Source of the DNA: an uncultured Porphyromonadaceae bacterium
Lineage (GTDB): Bacteria > Bacteroidota > Bacteroidia > Bacteroidales > Muribaculaceae
Assembly: GCA_902494595.1 (NCBI GenBank)
Contig: CABUTY010000047.1
Span: 1 to 7,759 of the forward strand
Direction: 5' to 3'
Length of the DNA stretch: 7,759 nucleotides
The position numbers and the translations under genes are program-made. Positions 1-6,140 of the stretch are shown piece by piece (the first letter of the stretch is position 1; each line of letters begins with the position of its first letter). A model generated the notes under the pieces. That model did no database searches, was not told where the DNA came from, and worked only from the letters and a program-made list of their open reading frames with translations.

Positions 1-53
<53 letters not shown>

Positions 54-66
54 ATGTTTGCGAGCA

Positions 67-98
67 CAAAATTACTGCTAAAATATTTCACATGCAAA
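67..98 (-). promoter_or_regulatory. Bacteroidota-type promoter of the initiator tRNA
   Basis: On the minus strand a -33 box TTTG (98-95) is followed after exactly 20 nt by TAATTTTG (74-67). This matches the Bacteroidota consensus TTTG-N19-21-TAnnTTTG at every defined position. The tRNA 5' end lies 13 nt beyond the -7 box, which leaves a short leader of a few nucleotides for processing by RNase P. The promoter sits in the 65-nt gap after the transketolase stop codon. No GC-rich hairpin with a T-run precedes it, so read-through from transketolase is also possible. Confidence 0.75.
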
Positions 99-118
99 TT
101 ATGCCCGCAAATATTTGA

Positions 119-2152
119 TTATTTAACTTTCTTTAAGAATTGACGCACCAGATCCGTTACCGTCGGCACGTTGTAGCCGAATTTTTCCTCCAGCACCTTT
201 GCCGGTGCGGATGCACCGAAGCGCTCCATACCTTTGACTTCGTACTCCCCGTGCAGCACTGGCCACAATGTCACCGGCAGCCCGCTGGTAAGTCCGAACT
301 GCGGCACTCCCTCGGGAATCACGCTGTCACGATACTCCTTGCTCTGGTCGAGGAAGAGGCCTATGGAGGGCACCGACACCACGCGGGCATTTACTCCATC
401 CTTCTCCAGTTCTTCGGCAGTATGGTAAAGGAGAGCCACGTCGCTGCCGTTGGCTACCAACGTGACATCGGGATGCTGCGACCCTTCTCTTACAACATAA
501 CCTCCCTTTTCAGCTTTCATGGCTTCACGACGCCTGTCATCGCCCGGAAGGTCCTCAAGGTTCTGCCGTGAGAATATCAGCACGCTGGGACGGTGCTTCT
601 CCTCCATGGCCACCTTATAGGCTGCGATGGTCTCCGCAGAATCCGCAGGTCGCATCACAATCATGGAACGTCGCCCGTCGAAATTGCGCACCATCTCCAT
701 GAGTCGTATCTGCGCTTCCTGCTCTATGGGTTCATGGGTGGGACCATCCTCGCCGACGCGGAACGAGTCATGGCTGTAGATGAATTTCACCGGCAGCTTC
801 ATGAGGGCGGCCATACGTATGGCCGGCTTCATATAGTCGCTGAACACGAAGAATGTGGCACAAGCCGTGAATATGCCCCCATGGAGGGCTATGCCGTTCA
901 TTATGCACGCCATGGTCAGCTCAGACACTCCGCTCTGCAGGAATGCTCCGCTGAAATCGCCACGCATGAATGCATGGGTCTTCTTGAGGAAGCCGTCGGT
1001 CTTGTCGCTGTTGGCAAGGTCAGCGCTCGACACTATCATATTGCCCACATGCTCGGCGAGGTAACCCAATACATTCGCGGATGCGGCACGCGTTGCCATG
1101 CCCGGTTTCAGCTCTATGGCATCCCAGTCGAGCTTCGGAAGCTCCATACATCTGTACTCCTTGAGCATACGCGCTTTCTCCGGATTCTCGAGAGCCCATT
1201 TGTCGAACTCTCTGCGGCGCTGAGCCACTTTCTCGCGGAGCACTTCGGCACGACGGGCATAAAGCTCGCGAACCTCTTCGCGGATTACCCAGGGGTTTTC
1301 GGGGTCGCCACCATAATTGCGGACGGTTGCGGCGATGTCGGCGCCTGCAGCCGACAATGGCTGGCCATGTGTATTGACGGCCCCCTCGAGAGAGGTGCCG
1401 TCGGCCTTCAGCACACCCTGAGCCATGATGGTACGGCCTATTATCAATGTCGGTCTGTTCTCCTCCTTGCGGGCCACCTCCAGGGCGTCATAAATGGCCG
1501 AGGGGTCGCTGCCGTCAACCTCCAGGACATTCCAGTTCCAGGCACGGTATTTGGCGGCGACATCCTCGGTATCGACAGCTGCCACCTTCGTACTGAGCTG
1601 AACGCCGTTGGAATCATAGAACATGATGAGATTGTTCAGGCCGAGGGTGCCTGCAATGCGTCCGGCACCCTGCGAAATCTCTTCCTGGATGCCGCCATCA
1701 GAGATGAAGGCATAAGTCTTGTGGGCCACGACATCGCCGAAGCGGGCCTGCAGGAATCTCTCGGCAATTGCCGAGCCTACGGCCATGACATGACCTTGTC
1801 CCAGAGGTCCCGAAGTGTTCTCTACTCCATGTGCCACATCCGCCTCTGGATGTCCGGGAGTGTCGCTGCCCCACTGACGGAACTGACGGAGGTCGTCCAT
1901 GCTGTATTTTCCTGCCAACGCCAGTACGCCGTAAAGCATCGGCGACATATGGCCCGGGTCAAGGAAGAACCTGTCGCGGGCAAACCATGACGCATCGTCA
2001 GGGTCGTATTCCAGCACCGACGAATAGAGCACATTGATGAAATCAGCGGCCCCGAGGGCACCGCCCGGATGTCCCGACTTCGATTTCTCGACCATTTCCG
2101 TGATAAGTACACGGATATTGTTGCCGGCCGAACGCATTATCTCTTCATTCAT
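119..2152 (-). CDS. tkt: Transketolase
   Basis: This 677-residue, full-length cytoplasmic transketolase uses thiamine diphosphate and a divalent metal to transfer two-carbon ketol units: xylulose 5-phosphate with ribose 5-phosphate or erythrose 4-phosphate, giving sedoheptulose 7-phosphate or fructose 6-phosphate plus glyceraldehyde 3-phosphate. Visible landmarks: GHPGG at 27-31 with the active-site His28; TPGHPE at 98-103; the diphosphate/metal-binding segment SDGG...E at 151-157 with the asparagine ligand near N182; His262 (THGQPL); the catalytic glutamate E411 in GVSELTMA; and the transketolase signature GEDGPTHEP at 467-475. The order is PP domain, Pyr domain, then C-terminal domain. The first residue of the usual GDG motif is Ser, which I recall as normal in Bacteroidales homologues. 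The start ATG has no Shine-Dalgarno motif and lies only 10 nt after the transporter stop, so the gene is almost certainly cotranscribed with it. No terminator hairpin is visible after the stop. Confidence 0.97.
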   Translation of the reverse strand: MNEEIMRSAGNNIRVLITEMVEKSKSGHPGGALGAADFINVLYSSVLEYDPDDASWFARDRFFLDPGHMSPMLYGVLALAGKYSMDDLRQFRQWGSDTPGHPEADVAHGVENTSGPLGQGHVMAVGSAIAERFLQARFGDVVAHKTYAFISDGGIQEEISQGAGRIAGTLGLNNLIMFYDSNGVQLSTKVAAVDTEDVAAKYRAWNWNVLEVDGSDPSAIYDALEVARKEENRPTLIIGRTIMAQGVLKADGTSLEGAVNTHGQPLSAAGADIAATVRNYGGDPENPWVIREEVRELYARRAEVLREKVAQRRREFDKWALENPEKARMLKEYRCMELPKLDWDAIELKPGMATRAASANVLGYLAEHVGNMIVSSADLANSDKTDGFLKKTHAFMRGDFSGAFLQSGVSELTMACIMNGIALHGGIFTACATFFVFSDYMKPAIRMAALMKLPVKFIYSHDSFRVGEDGPTHEPIEQEAQIRLMEMVRNFDGRRSMIVMRPADSAETIAAYKVAMEEKHRPSVLIFSRQNLEDLPGDDRRREAMKAEKGGYVVREGSQHPDVTLVANGSDVALLYHTAEELEKDGVNARVVSVPSIGLFLDQSKEYRDSVIPEGVPQFGLTSGLPVTLWPVLHGEYEVKGMERFGASAPAKVLEEKFGYNVPTVTDLVRQFLKKVK

Positions 2153-2162
2153 ATAATTGTGA

Positions 2163-3809
2163 TTATATAAGCTGTTCCTGAGTCACATCCTCGATACCTA
2201 CGGGTATATCCTTGTTGACATTGATGCATCCCCAAATGGCATAGAGGAAGATATAACCGAGGGCGCCGATAAGGAGCCAGTATGAGTTCATGTAACCGGA
2301 GCTGTTGGCGACAAGCTGCTGCAAGAGAGGAATGATACCGCCGCCCACTACCATCATCATGAACAGTCCGGAGGCCTGCGCGGTATATTTTCCAAGGCCA
2401 TCAACAGCAAGATTGAAGATATTTCCCCACATCACAGATGTGCACAGACCCGCAAGCACAAGCAGCAATGCCGATACCGGAACACCTGACTCGCTGGTGG
2501 CCATCGACACAAGATCGCGGGGCTGACGTGTGGACGGATTCCCCTGCGCATCCTTGATAACATACTTGGTATATACCTGGCCATCCGTGGCCTTTACGGT
2601 AACGGGAACGGTATAAGCCATCACCTTGTCGCTCGAAGGATTGCCGATAAAGTCGGTTATTCCCTCGGCAGGCATTCCGGCGTCAGAAAGCTGTCGGGTA
2701 ATGCTTGCTTCCTTGTCGTAGATCACTTTCGGCACGGCGATACGGTTTTCGCGACTTATGAAAATGGCAGCGCCCAAAAGAATTATGGCCACTCCTGTGA
2801 CAGAGACAAGCTGGGCGCGCGTAGACACTCTCCCGGATATGGCGCCGCTGACAGTACGGCCTACGAGCATCAGCAACCAATAGAGAGCCACGACAGCGCC
2901 AGCGATTGCCGAGGCGTCACCCAGCACACCGGCTCCCGTGGCCTTCTGATCCGACAGGTAGAAGTTGAGAGTGCCCGGTATACCAACTTCTATGCCGACA
3001 TAGAAGAAAATGGCCACGATACCAAGAACGGTGTGACGGAAACTCAACGCGCTGTGGGAGTGTCTCACCTTTTTCTTTGCGCCATGGGCGAGTTCCGGCT
3101 CCGGAATCTTGACAAAGGATATGATTATGAATGCGCACAGGAAAATACCCATGGCAATCCAAAGAAGAATAGCCACGTCGCTCATCTGCGAATAGCGGGT
3201 AAGCTGACCTATGAGAGCGCCTACGAAGAAGGGAGTCAGAGTAGCGGCCAACGAGTTAAGAGCACCTCCCGTCTGGATAAGCTGGTTGCCGCGGTTGCCG
3301 CCGCCACCCAGTAGATTAAGCATCGGATTCACCACCGTGTTGAGCATACATACGCAGAAGCCGCATATGAACGCGCCTATGAGGTATATGATAAAGCTTA
3401 CCGTCACGCCGAAAGTCTTCTGTACTGTCACCTCCATGCCGTCGATATTGTCCTTGACAGCCACGGCCGACTCATATACGGTGCTCTCGGCACCTATAAC
3501 GCTTGACAGCCACTGCACAAACAGACCTACGACACCGATGGCCATGGCCCACAGTGCCGTTTTCTTATACCCTATGCGGGCAAGCATCTTGCCCGCAGGT
3601 ATACCCATAAACAGATATGCCAGGAAATTCATCATGTTGCCGAGCATACCCAGGAAGGAGTTCCCTTCAAACTGATATCCCCAGATTGTGCCGATCGGGG
3701 CGGCGAGATTGGTGACGAACGCCACCATTGCAAACAAGAAGAACATGGCGATAATCGCCACTTTTGCGCCTCCCGTGTTCTGAGGGGAAGCCGTTTTTGT
3801 AATTGCCAT
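2163..3809 (-). CDS. MFS sugar transporter, fucose permease (FHS)-like
   Basis: This 548-residue inner-membrane protein has 12 predicted helices, at about 17-37, 52-72, 83-101, 134-158, 183-201, 211-233, 259-281, 301-318, 335-352, 444-464, 477-500 and 509-530, with a basic cytoplasmic linker (residues 234-258) between the halves. The loop between helices 2 and 3 (GIPAGKMLARIGYKK) resembles the corresponding MFS loop of FucP. The asparagine-containing helix 5 entry (GGALNSLAA) and the GGGIIPLLQQ segment in helix 11 also recall FucP-type proton/sugar symporters. E. coli FucP has about 438 residues; the extra length lies mainly in two extracytoplasmic loops, roughly 102-133 and 353-443, the latter hydrophilic and free of helices. 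The substrate cannot be read from the sequence. The gene lies 42 nt after yggS and 10 nt before transketolase, which suggests uptake of a sugar that feeds the pentose phosphate pathway (inference). No promoter matching the consensus is seen in the 42-nt gap. Confidence 0.85.
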   Translation of the reverse strand: MAITKTASPQNTGGAKVAIIAMFFLFAMVAFVTNLAAPIGTIWGYQFEGNSFLGMLGNMMNFLAYLFMGIPAGKMLARIGYKKTALWAMAIGVVGLFVQWLSSVIGAESTVYESAVAVKDNIDGMEVTVQKTFGVTVSFIIYLIGAFICGFCVCMLNTVVNPMLNLLGGGGNRGNQLIQTGGALNSLAATLTPFFVGALIGQLTRYSQMSDVAILLWIAMGIFLCAFIIISFVKIPEPELAHGAKKKVRHSHSALSFRHTVLGIVAIFFYVGIEVGIPGTLNFYLSDQKATGAGVLGDASAIAGAVVALYWLLMLVGRTVSGAISGRVSTRAQLVSVTGVAIILLGAAIFISRENRIAVPKVIYDKEASITRQLSDAGMPAEGITDFIGNPSSDKVMAYTVPVTVKATDGQVYTKYVIKDAQGNPSTRQPRDLVSMATSESGVPVSALLLVLAGLCTSVMWGNIFNLAVDGLGKYTAQASGLFMMMVVGGGIIPLLQQLVANSSGYMNSYWLLIGALGYIFLYAIWGCINVNKDIPVGIEDVTQEQLI

Positions 3810-3851
3810 TGATTAGATTTTTATTTCTGAAATGAGTTTTTCATAAGATAT

Positions 3852-4520
3852 TCAATATTGACGGGGGCCGAAAATGGCGGTGCCTATTCTCACCATGTTT
3901 GAGCCATGCTCCACAGCCGACGGCCAGTCGCCGCTCATGCCCATCGACAGTATGTCGAAACCACGAAGGTCCGGGCAAAGAGCCTTTATATCTCTGTAAA
4001 TTTTGTGGATGGCGGAGAAATCTTCATTCACTCTGTCGGTGTCGTCGGTATTCGAGGCCATACCCATCAGTCCGCAGATATGCACGGCTTTAAGCTGTTC
4101 GAAGCGCCGGTTACGGAAATATTCCATGATTTCCTCTGGATAGAAGCCGAATTTGGTCTCCTCCCGGGCCACATGCACCTGAAGAAGCACACGTGTTACC
4201 GTTCCGGCCCGCTCCGACTCTTTATCTATGAGGTCGAGAAGCCTTTCGGAGTCGACACTTTCTATCAGGGAGGTTTTGCCGATGAGCTGTCGCACCTTAT
4301 TGGTCTGCAGGTGACCTATGAAATGCCATTCGACATCATCAGGGAGCAAAGGGGCTTTTGCAAGGAGTTCCTGCACACGGCTTTCGCCGAAACGGCGCTG
4401 GCCGGCATCATAGGCCTGTCGTACCGCCGCCGCATCATGAAACTTTGACACAGCCACAAGACTCACACCTTCCGGCAACGCCGCCAACACCCGACTTATA
4501 TGGTCTGCTATGGTGTTCAT
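3852..4520 (-). CDS. yggS: YggS/PLPBP family pyridoxal 5'-phosphate homeostasis protein
   Basis: This 222-residue cytoplasmic protein belongs to the single-domain, alanine-racemase-like fold type III PLP-binding family. Family members bind PLP without known catalysis and balance vitamin B6 and amino/keto-acid pools. The PLP lysine is K26 in LVAVSKF, equivalent to K36 in E. coli. Other conserved blocks are FGESRVQE at 44-51, WHFIGHLQTNK at 65-75, GLMGMA at 150-155, and the family signature LSMGMSGDW at 191-199 followed by the phosphate-binding region GSNMVRIGTAIFG at 206-218. The length is typical. Its ATG overlaps the TGA of the upstream DUF4494 gene (shared ATGA at 4520-4517), a sign of translational coupling. 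An AGGA directly abuts the ATG and is too close to act as a normal ribosome binding site. Confidence 0.95.
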   Translation of the reverse strand: MNTIADHISRVLAALPEGVSLVAVSKFHDAAAVRQAYDAGQRRFGESRVQELLAKAPLLPDDVEWHFIGHLQTNKVRQLIGKTSLIESVDSERLLDLIDKESERAGTVTRVLLQVHVAREETKFGFYPEEIMEYFRNRRFEQLKAVHICGLMGMASNTDDTDRVNEDFSAIHKIYRDIKALCPDLRGFDILSMGMSGDWPSAVEHGSNMVRIGTAIFGPRQY

Positions 4521-4957
4521 TCCTTTACACTGAGATTGGCCGTAAAGACGTCCATTATCATGGTCTCGGCCACCGAAGCTATCTCGAAATCCGACAACGT
4601 TCCCGCCATCCCCTCCTTGAAGTTGGCAACGGCACTGTCGAAGTCAGACGCCTGTACAAGAATCTGGCTCATTGTCTTCTTCTCAGCTCCAGTCTTCTCG
4701 TCAAGAGTGACGAAATTGACCTTGACAAGATACCAGCGGTCGCCACCCTCCTTGAAGAATACCTCCGCAATACGCGTCTTTTTCTCCGACGATATCGAAT
4801 ATTCGCCGCTGATGAACGGCTTCATCTCGTCAATAATGCGGGCCTCTGCCTCCGTGAATGTAAGTGCATCCACCAGATAAGGCTCGTTGACTTTCTTTAC
4901 CATGCCGTTCTCGGCTATCTTTTCATATCTTACCTTGCATTCAAACCAAAGTGCCAT
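4517..4957 (-). CDS. DUF4494 family protein, first gene of the yggS operon
   Basis: This 146-residue soluble protein has no signal peptide or membrane segment. It matches what I recall of the DUF4494 family of Bacteroidota: an opening WFECKVRYEK (4-13), then KKVNEPYLVDAL (21-32), TFTEAEARI (33-41), FISGEY (48-53), a central DRWYLVKVNFVTLDEKTG (73-90), and a C-terminal ETMIMDVF (131-138). The alternating charged and hydrophobic stretches suggest an alpha/beta fold. Biochemical function is unknown. It is first in the operon, overlapping yggS by 4 nt, which suggests a role linked to PLP-binding YggS or its regulation (inference only). The start at 4957 has no Shine-Dalgarno motif but is preceded by A/T-rich sequence and lies about 20 nt from the predicted transcription start. 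Confidence 0.88.
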   Translation of the reverse strand: MALWFECKVRYEKIAENGMVKKVNEPYLVDALTFTEAEARIIDEMKPFISGEYSISSEKKTRIAEVFFKEGGDRWYLVKVNFVTLDEKTGAEKKTMSQILVQASDFDSAVANFKEGMAGTLSDFEIASVAETMIMDVFTANLSVKE

Positions 4958-4984
4958 ATTCGTTATTGTCTAAGATTGATTCTG

Positions 4985-5016
4985 CAAATTTACCGAATTT
5001 TCCTCAATTAACCAAT
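4985..5016 (-). promoter_or_regulatory. Promoter of the DUF4494-yggS-transporter-tkt operon
   Basis: On the minus strand TAAATTTG (4992-4985) matches the Bacteroidota -7 consensus TAnnTTTG exactly. An ATTG (5016-5013) lies 20 nt upstream as an imperfect -33 box (consensus TTTG). Transcription would start near 4980, giving a leader of about 20 nt before the DUF4494 ATG at 4957. A short inverted repeat CATAT-N5-ATATG (5018-5032) lies just upstream. It could be an operator but is too short and AT-rich to claim. Confidence 0.6.
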
Positions 5017-5076
5017 TCATATCCGTAATATGGACTTAGCCGAAACTCGCCCCCTTATAAAATATGTAAAATTAGA

Positions 5077-5108
5077 TTTGCGAAACCGCGATAAAATTGT
5101 TTAATTTG
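5077..5108 (+). promoter_or_regulatory. Promoter of the rpn-like gene, divergent from the yggS operon
   Basis: TTTG at 5077-5080 is followed after 20 nt by TTAATTTG at 5101-5108, one mismatch from the -7 consensus TAnnTTTG. The predicted start of transcription, about 5113-5116, leaves a leader of about 27 nt. This leader contains AGGA (5132-5135) six nt before the ATG at 5142. An overlapping TAGATTTG at 5073-5080 also fits the -7 box but has no -33 box at the right distance. Together with the minus-strand promoter it explains the 184-nt divergent intergenic region 4958-5141. Confidence 0.55.
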
Positions 5109-5141
5109 CATATTGATAATTGTATTCCAACAGGAACTGCT

Positions 5142-6053
5142 ATGGCAAACGACAATGAATTCATCCGATTCGACTGGGCTGTGAAACATATGCTTCGCGA
5201 CAAGTCGAATTTCAGCATCCTCGAAGGTCTTATTTCCGTGCTTCTGGGCGAGAGCATCACTATAGTGGAGATATTGGAGAGTGAATCGAACCAGGTGTCA
5301 AGGTCCGACAAATTCAACCGTGTGGATGTCAAGGCCAAGAACAGCAAGGGACACATCATCATCGTGGAAGTGCAACTCACCCGCCAGCTGAATTATCTCG
5401 AAAGAATCCTTTACGGCGTATCCAAAGCGATAGTGGAACACCTGAACCTCGGCGACAGCTATGACAAAGTGAAGAAAGTCTATTCCATAAGCATTCTATA
5501 CTGCGACATGGGCAAGGGCGACGACTATGTATACCATGGCACCACCGAGTTTCGCGGCATGCATACCGGCAACACTCTTCTCATCAACTCCCGCGACAGG
5601 GAGGTGCTGGAAATGACAAGTCCGTCGAAAATCATGCCCGAGTTCTATATCATCCGCGTCAATCAGTTCAGCAAGATTCCGGAAAACTATCTTGACGAAT
5701 GGGTCAACTATCTCAAGACGGGTCAGGTAAAGGAAGGGAGCCGCGCTCCCGGTCTTCCGGAAGTACGCAAAAAATTGAAAGTGCTCAACATGACCGCCCA
5801 GGAGCGCCGCGACTATGACGCACATATCGATGCCCTGCGTACCCAGAACGACGTATTGGCCTCCTATCGGATAGAAGGCCTGGAAGAGGGGCGAGTAATG
5901 GGACTGATGGAAGGACGAGCGCAAGGTCTTTTGGAAGGTCGCGCGGAAGGACGCGCGGAACAAGCTATGGATATAGCCCGCAAGATGCGTGACGCCGGCA
6001 TGGAGCCTGACCAGATCCGCAGTATCACCGGAATCGATATCGAACAAGGTTGA
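5142..6053 (+). CDS. Rpn/PD-(D/E)XK nuclease family protein (putative transposase family)
   Basis: This 303-residue protein belongs to the Rpn/PDDEXK_2 family, often annotated as transposase although members are DNA endonucleases linked to recombination and, in E. coli, to phage defence. The N-terminal half carries the nuclease core: opening FIRFDWAVKHMLRDKSN (7-23), ILEGLISVLL (26-35), then the catalytic pattern D62 in FNRVDVKA and E76-V-Q78 in IIIVEVQL, the D...ExQ form of PD-(D/E)XK seen in this family. A helical stretch (about 205-245) leads to octapeptide repeats GLEEGRVM, GLMEGRAQ, GLLEGRAE (246-269), then a terminal helix pair IARKMRDAGMEPDQIRSITGI. I chose ATG 5142 over an upstream in-frame TTG at 5097 for two reasons: the TTG precedes the predicted transcription start, and ATG 5142 has AGGA 6 nt upstream. 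Core residues are intact, so it is probably active. No inverted repeats or target duplications flank it, so it is not a recognisable insertion sequence. Confidence 0.88.
   Translation: MANDNEFIRFDWAVKHMLRDKSNFSILEGLISVLLGESITIVEILESESNQVSRSDKFNRVDVKAKNSKGHIIIVEVQLTRQLNYLERILYGVSKAIVEHLNLGDSYDKVKKVYSISILYCDMGKGDDYVYHGTTEFRGMHTGNTLLINSRDREVLEMTSPSKIMPEFYIIRVNQFSKIPENYLDEWVNYLKTGQVKEGSRAPGLPEVRKKLKVLNMTAQERRDYDAHIDALRTQNDVLASYRIEGLEEGRVMGLMEGRAQGLLEGRAEGRAEQAMDIARKMRDAGMEPDQIRSITGIDIEQG
5877..5960 (+). repeat. Imperfect 24-nt tandem repeats encoding EGR octapeptides
   Basis: Three 24-nt units (5877-5900, 5901-5924, 5925-5948) encode GLEEGRVM, GLMEGRAQ and GLLEGRAE. A half unit, GRAE, follows at 5949-5960. 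The nucleotide copies have diverged (GAAGAGGGGCGA, GAAGGACGA and GAAGGTCGC around the EGR core), so protein-level conservation rather than recent slippage best explains them. Such charged Glu/Gly/Arg repeats are characteristic of the C-terminal linker of Rpn family proteins and probably form a helix. Confidence 0.8.
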
Positions 6054-6089
6054 ACTACTATGCGTTTCATGACAAATCACAAAAATCAG

Positions 6090-6122
6090 TTTGAACAGAT
6101 TCATTGAAATAACTTATAAATC
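6090..6122 (+). promoter_or_regulatory. Weak candidate promoter for cydA
   Basis: TTTG at 6090-6093 could be a -33 box. Twenty-one nt further, TATAAATC (6115-6122) keeps only the TA and one T of the -7 consensus. It lies in the 87-nt gap between the rpn-like gene and cydA, where no terminator hairpin is apparent. Read-through from the rpn promoter is an alternative source of cydA transcript. Confidence 0.25.
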
Positions 6123-6140
6123 AACATAACCACTGTAAAC

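Noticed and set aside
151..153. Transketolase thiamine diphosphate motif reads S-D-G instead of G-D-G
   Set aside because: The metal-binding Asp and the other active-site residues are intact. I recall the same Ser in other Bacteroidales transketolases, so it is unlikely to signal loss of activity. The span given here is the residue range within the protein, not bases.
593..1990. Long plus-strand open frame of 465 codons opposite transketolase
   Set aside because: It lies wholly antisense to a clear full-length transketolase. Its translation is rich in His, Arg and Cys with no recognisable domain, as expected of a shadow frame in GC-rich coding DNA.
4358..5011. 217-codon plus-strand frame opposite yggS and DUF4494
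   Set aside because: It crosses two overlapping minus-strand genes and their promoter, has no similarity I recognise, and has no promoter of its own.
5018..5032. Inverted repeat CATAT-N5-ATATG next to the -33 box of the DUF4494 promoter
   Set aside because: Five-base AT-rich arms are expected by chance in such a spacer, so it is not enough to call an operator.
5097..5141. N-terminal extension of the rpn-like protein from TTG 5097
   Set aside because: The TTG lies upstream of the predicted transcription start and overlaps the -7 region. ATG 5142 has AGGA at 6 nt and begins where family similarity begins.
5142..6053. An insertion sequence, because the family is often labelled transposase
   Set aside because: I found no terminal inverted repeats or target-site duplications next to the gene. 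The fold is PD-(D/E)XK nuclease (D62, E76, Q78), not a DDE transposase.
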